Below are positions 31,866 through 35,310 of a stretch of DNA of 35,310 nt, one piece after another (positions within the stretch are counted from its first letter, which is position 1; the number at the start of each line of letters is the position of its first letter). This DNA is from Tateyamaria pelophila (GTDB lineage Bacteria; Pseudomonadota; Alphaproteobacteria; Rhodobacterales; Rhodobacteraceae). The position numbers and the translations under genes were made by a program. The stretch covers positions 1-35,310 of the forward strand of contig NZ_JAIMIA010000050.1 in NCBI RefSeq assembly GCF_019966495.1, read 5' to 3'. The notes under the pieces are model-generated. The model worked only from the letters and a program-made list of their open reading frames with translations, was not told where the DNA came from and ran no database searches.

Positions 31866-34628
31866 ATGACGGACAGGGTGACATTTACACTGGATGGGGT
31901 TGAGGTTGAGGCGGAGGCCGGCATGACCATCTGGGACGTGGCCAATGGCCGCGGCCTTGTCATCCCACATTTGTGCCACAAACCGGCGCCCGGATACCGG
32001 CCCGACGGCAACTGCCGGGCCTGCATGGTCGAGATTGAGGGCGAACGGGTGCTGGCCGCGTCCTGTATCCGCGAACCGGGCGAAGGTATGGTCGTCACCA
32101 CGAATTCCGCGCGCGCAACGAATGCCCGCAAGATGGTGGTCGAGATGCTCTTGGCGGATCAGCCTGCGCGCGACGTCGCCCATGATAAATCCGCGCATCT
32201 GTGGAACATGGCCGAAGCCACTGGTGTGGTGCAAAGCCGCTTTCCCAAGCTGGAAGAGGGCCGCATTCCGCTTCTGGATGACAGTCACGTGGCGATGTCG
32301 GTCAATCTGGACGCTTGCATTCAGTGCGGTCTGTGCGTGCGCGCGTGCCGCGAGGTGCAGGTCAACGATGTGATCGGGATGTCGGGACGGGGCCATGATG
32401 CCTATCCCACTTTCGACATGGCGGACCCGATGGGCGAGAGCACCTGTGTGGCGTGTGGTGAGTGTGTGCAGGCCTGTCCGACCGGGGCGTTGATGCCGTC
32501 GACCGTGGTGGATGAACACCAGGTGGGCGACAGCGCCGATTTCGACAGTGAGGTCGAGAGCATTTGCCCGTTCTGTGGCGTGGGCTGTCAGATTTCGCTG
32601 AAGGTGAAGGACGGTAAGGTCAAATATGTGGACGGGATCAATGGCCCGGCGAACGAGGGGCGTCTTTGCGTCAAGGGGCGCTTTGGCTTTGACTATATTC
32701 ACCACGATCACCGTTTGACCAAACCGCTGATCCGGCGCGAGGATGCGCCTGCCAAGGGGCTGAACGTTGATCCGGGCAACTGGCAAACGCATTTCCGCGA
32801 AGCGACGTGGGACGAGGCGCTGGATTTTGCCGCAGGCAGGTTGAAAGGCCGTGGCCGCGAGGTTGCGGGCTTTGGATCGGCCAAGTGCACCAACGAAGAA
32901 GCGTACCTGTTTCAAAAGATGATCCGGCAGGGCTTTGGCCACAACAACGTTGATCACTGCACGCGGCTTTGCCACGCATCCAGCGTGGCGGCCCTGATTG
33001 AAAATGTCGGTTCGGGGGCTGTGACCGCCACATTCAACGAGATTGAAAATGCGGACGTTGCCATCGCGATCGGGTGTAATCCGATCGAAAACCATCCTGT
33101 CGCGGCCACCTATTTCAAACAGTTCACCAAACGCGGCGGCAAGCTGATCGTGATGGATCCGCGCGGTCAGGCGCTGAAACGGTTTTCCTCGCACATGTTG
33201 CAATTCAGGCCGGGCGCCGATGTGTCGATGCTGAACGCGATCATGCACACCATCGTCGAAGAAAAGCTGTACGATCAGCAATATATCGACGCCTACACAG
33301 AGAATTGGGAAGCCGAGAAAGAGCACCTGAAAGCCTTCTCGCCTGAGAAGATGAGCGAGATTTGCGGCATCGAAGCGGACGTGTTGCGCGATGTGGCGCG
33401 GACCTTTGCGGGTGCCAAATCGGCGATGATCTTTTGGGGCATGGGCATCTCGCAGCACATTCACGGGACGGACAATTCACGCTGCCTGATTTCGCTTGCG
33501 CTGATGTGTGGTCAGGTCGGGCGGCCGGGTGCTGGCCTGCATCCCTTGCGGGGTCAGAACAATGTGCAGGGCGCGTCGGATGCGGGCCTCGTGCCGATGT
33601 TCTTGCCGGATTATCAGACGGTCACGGATGATGGCGTGCGCAGTGCATTTACTGATGTTTGGGGGTCTGGCGATTTCTCGAACGAAAAGGGCCTGACCGT
33701 CACCGAGATCATGGACGACGTGCACGCGGGCAACATCAAGGCGATGTATATTCTGGGCGAAAACCCGGCCATGTCGGACCCGGATGTGGAGCATGCCCGC
33801 GATGCACTGGCCAAGCTGGACCACTTGGTGGTGCAGGATATCTTTATCACAGAAACGGCGAACTATGCTGATGTGATCCTTCCAGCGAGCGCCTTTGCCG
33901 AAAAGTCGGGCACCGTGACAAATACCAACCGTCAGGTGCAGATGGGCCGCCCTGCGGTGCCGCCTCCGGGTGAGGCCAAGGAAGACTGGTGGATCGAAGT
34001 GGAATTGGCCAAGCGATTGGGCCTTGGCTGGGACTACGCGGGGCCCGCAGATGTGTTCGCCGAAATGAAGCTGAACATGAGGTCGTTGAGCAACATCACG
34101 TGGGACAGGCTGGAGACGCAGAATGCAGTAACCTATCCATCGTTGTCACCCGAAGATCCGGGCCAGCCGATTGTGTTTGGTGACGGATTCCCGCGCCCGG
34201 ACGGGCGTGCGCGCTTCACACCTGCGTCGGTCATTGCGCCCGATGACGTGCCGGACGCGGAATACCCGATGATCCTCACAACCGGTCGCCAGCTTGAGCA
34301 TTGGCACACCGGGTCGATGACGCGCCGGGCGACCGTTCTGGACGCGGTCGAACCCGAGGCAAACTGTTCGTTGCATCCGTCTACTTTGCGCAAGCTGGGC
34401 ATCGTGGCTGGCGATCATGTGCGTTTGACCACCAAACGCGGATCGATCGAGATCATGGCCCGCGAAGACAGGGCGGTGTCTCCCGACATGGTGTTCCTGC
34501 CCTTTGCCTTTGTCGAAGCGGCCGCGAACATCCTCACGAACCCGGCGGTCGATCCTTACGGCAAGATCCCCGAGTTCAAGTTTTCGGCGGTTCGAGTGGA
34601 GAGTGTGCAGGAGATCGCGGCCCAGTAG
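31866..34628 (+). CDS. fdhF: Formate dehydrogenase alpha subunit (molybdopterin, stand-alone)
   Basis: A 920-residue bis-MGD molybdo-enzyme oxidising formate to CO2. Domains in order: [2Fe-2S] ferredoxin-like (Cys in HLCHKPAP, NCRACMVE, AASCIRE, residues 1-80); two [4Fe-4S] motifs (ACIQCGLCVRAC and TCVACGECVQACP); the catalytic domain with a further [4Fe-4S] site (ICPFCGVGCQ, LCVKGRFG); and the C-terminal cofactor domain (LTTGRQLEHWHTGSMTRR). The molybdenum ligand is Cys369, followed by His370 (RLCHASS); it is not selenocysteine. The NuoG-like His-Cys3 cluster of FdsA is missing. ATG 31866 is favoured by AGGGAG 9 bases upstream; ATG 31857 abuts that site. No beta or gamma subunit or fdhD is adjacent. 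Confidence 0.93.
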   Translation: MTDRVTFTLDGVEVEAEAGMTIWDVANGRGLVIPHLCHKPAPGYRPDGNCRACMVEIEGERVLAASCIREPGEGMVVTTNSARATNARKMVVEMLLADQPARDVAHDKSAHLWNMAEATGVVQSRFPKLEEGRIPLLDDSHVAMSVNLDACIQCGLCVRACREVQVNDVIGMSGRGHDAYPTFDMADPMGESTCVACGECVQACPTGALMPSTVVDEHQVGDSADFDSEVESICPFCGVGCQISLKVKDGKVKYVDGINGPANEGRLCVKGRFGFDYIHHDHRLTKPLIRREDAPAKGLNVDPGNWQTHFREATWDEALDFAAGRLKGRGREVAGFGSAKCTNEEAYLFQKMIRQGFGHNNVDHCTRLCHASSVAALIENVGSGAVTATFNEIENADVAIAIGCNPIENHPVAATYFKQFTKRGGKLIVMDPRGQALKRFSSHMLQFRPGADVSMLNAIMHTIVEEKLYDQQYIDAYTENWEAEKEHLKAFSPEKMSEICGIEADVLRDVARTFAGAKSAMIFWGMGISQHIHGTDNSRCLISLALMCGQVGRPGAGLHPLRGQNNVQGASDAGLVPMFLPDYQTVTDDGVRSAFTDVWGSGDFSNEKGLTVTEIMDDVHAGNIKAMYILGENPAMSDPDVEHARDALAKLDHLVVQDIFITETANYADVILPASAFAEKSGTVTNTNRQVQMGRPAVPPPGEAKEDWWIEVELAKRLGLGWDYAGPADVFAEMKLNMRSLSNITWDRLETQNAVTYPSLSPEDPGQPIVFGDGFPRPDGRARFTPASVIAPDDVPDAEYPMILTTGRQLEHWHTGSMTRRATVLDAVEPEANCSLHPSTLRKLGIVAGDHVRLTTKRGSIEIMAREDRAVSPDMVFLPFAFVEAAANILTNPAVDPYGKIPEFKFSAVRVESVQEIAAQ

Positions 34629-34695
34629 CAGCCCACCACGAGGGAACCAATGCGCCGGAAACGCGTTTGTTTTTCAACTTCATGAGGAGAAAAAC

Positions 34696-35049
34696 ATGAC
34701 TCGTTTCCATTCCTTCGCAACAATTGCAGCGATCCTTGCTGCATCTGTTACATCGGCCGGCCCTGATCCCGTTCCCGCTGATACCAGAGATCAAAGCGGA
34801 GCGTTTCTGCGCGCGCTGGATGACTTGGATGTGGTCAGTGTCGACGGTGAAAAGATCGGCGAAATCGAAGAAGTATTGGTGGACATGGAGGGTCAGCCTG
34901 CCGCTTTCGTCGTCGAAATCGGCGGCTTTTTGGGTATTGGTGATCGGGACGCGCAAGTCCCTATCGATGCCTTTGTTTTTGAAAACGGCGCATATGTTTC
35001 AAAAATGACCAGGGAACAGTTGGAAAATCTGCCGGAATGGGACGACTGA
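34696..35049 (+). CDS. Exported PRC-barrel domain protein
   Basis: A 117-residue protein. Residues 1-21 are a signal peptide (AAILAASVTSAG). The remainder is a PRC-barrel: DDLDVVSVDGEKIGEIEEVLVDMEGQPAAFVVEIGGFLGIGDRDAQVPIDAF. Such small periplasmic PRC-barrel proteins are common in Rhodobacteraceae and lack known function. GAGGAG lies 8 bases before ATG 34696; the frame is open upstream inside the dehydrogenase gene but has no signal peptide there. It is 67 bases after the fdhF stop and could be co-transcribed. Confidence 0.85.
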   Translation: MTRFHSFATIAAILAASVTSAGPDPVPADTRDQSGAFLRALDDLDVVSVDGEKIGEIEEVLVDMEGQPAAFVVEIGGFLGIGDRDAQVPIDAFVFENGAYVSKMTREQLENLPEWDD

Positions 35050-35096
35050 GATTGATCTCGCGGCTTGATTTATGATTACTGAAGCCTGTTCTAATG

Positions 35097-35310
35097 GTAA
35101 ACATCCGGCGTGGACCGCGTTTATGCGGCCTTGACGTTTTGTGCTGCGGTTTTCCAGTTCCATGGTAGCAGCTCGTGCACGCGCGAGACTGGCATGTCGG
35201 GCAGTCGTTTGAGAACGTCAGCGAGCCAGGCTTGGGGGTCGATGTCGTTCATTTTTGCGGTGACGATCAGGGTGTACATGAAGGCTGCGCGGTCGCCGCC
35301 GCGTTCGGAC
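35097..35310 (-). mobile_element. 3' end of an IS66-family element (runs off window)
   Basis: The stretch from 35097 includes the 3' end of a transposase gene and a candidate outer end beginning GTAAACATCC, similar to the GTAAGCG-type tips of IS66 elements. TTCTAATG (35089-35096) would be the 8-bp target duplication if the tip is correct; the other copy lies outside the window. Confidence 0.6.
35121..35310 (-). CDS. IS66-family transposase, C-terminal part
   Basis: The minus-strand frame from the window edge to TAA (35123-35121) gives 62 residues. They include SERGGDRAAFMYTLIVTAKM, DPQAWLADVLKRLPD and ELLPWNWK, the C-terminal signature of IS66 TnpC (GG.RAA..YTL..TA..N..DP..WL.DVL...). The upstream body and the TnpA/TnpB genes lie outside the window, so intactness cannot be judged. 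Confidence 0.88.
   Translation of the reverse strand, partial: SERGGDRAAFMYTLIVTAKMNDIDPQAWLADVLKRLPDMPVSRVHELLPWNWKTAAQNVKAA

Noticed and set aside
31758-33464. Long minus-strand open frame opposite the formate dehydrogenase gene
   Set aside because: Same antisense effect; the translation has no recognisable motif while the plus strand shows Fe-S and molybdopterin signatures.
1-35310. CRISPR arrays, tRNA or rRNA genes, phage modules
   Set aside because: No regularly spaced repeats, no recognisable tRNA or rRNA stretches and no phage structural or integrase genes were seen.

Overview
The window looks like chromosomal DNA of a marine alphaproteobacterium of the Roseobacter group (Rhodobacteraceae). 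The evidence is the gene content and order: rsmB - heparinase-like - purH - lspA - DUF3035 lipoprotein - paired M16 peptidases, a RpoE/ChrR singlet-oxygen pair facing a COG2907/DUF1365 operon, a two-domain ALDH16-type aldehyde dehydrogenase, endonuclease-type MutL, and the dispersed intergenic motif ending in TGGCAAGATGAAG. No rRNA, tRNA or CRISPR array was seen. Both ends lie in insertion-sequence remains: the tail of an IS5-like transposase on the left and the 3' end of an IS66 transposase on the right.

Left part (1-9.3 kb): a small secreted protein, a divergent SdhAF4-type protein (DUF1674), then a long co-directional run: RsmB, heparinase II/III-like protein, PurH, LspA, a DUF3035 lipoprotein, and two M16 peptidases with overlapping stop and start. 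Only the first peptidase has the zinc motif. A hairpin terminator closes the run. On the other strand (9.4-12.8 kb) deoC is followed by a 780-residue ALDH16-like dehydrogenase, which fits a deoxyribose/aldehyde catabolic pair.

Middle (13-21.5 kb): a TroABCD-type Mn/Zn importer with a Tat-exported binding protein and Fur/Mur-like palindromes at its promoter. Its first permease carries a C-terminal winged-helix-like tail. It is followed by mutL, rmuC and a six-TM class III adenylate cyclase in a tightly packed run. A double-hairpin element occurs once near deoC and once upstream of mutL, with compensating base changes.

Right part (21.5-35.3 kb): an HD-domain protein carrying the ligand set of PhnZ-type diiron oxygenases sits directly downstream of a decayed PhyH-like gene, so a PhnY/PhnZ-like pair seems to have lost its first member. 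Next is the rpoE-chrR singlet-oxygen module with ECF-type promoters facing both ways. The operon driven to the right encodes a flavin oxidoreductase, DUF1365, MFS transporter, DUF3833, SDR and DUF3775 proteins. It lacks the cyclopropane-fatty-acid-synthase-type methyltransferase usually found in this cluster. A GST, a histidine phosphatase and an AbrB-type membrane protein follow on the minus strand. Last come a stand-alone molybdenum formate dehydrogenase alpha subunit and a secreted PRC-barrel protein.
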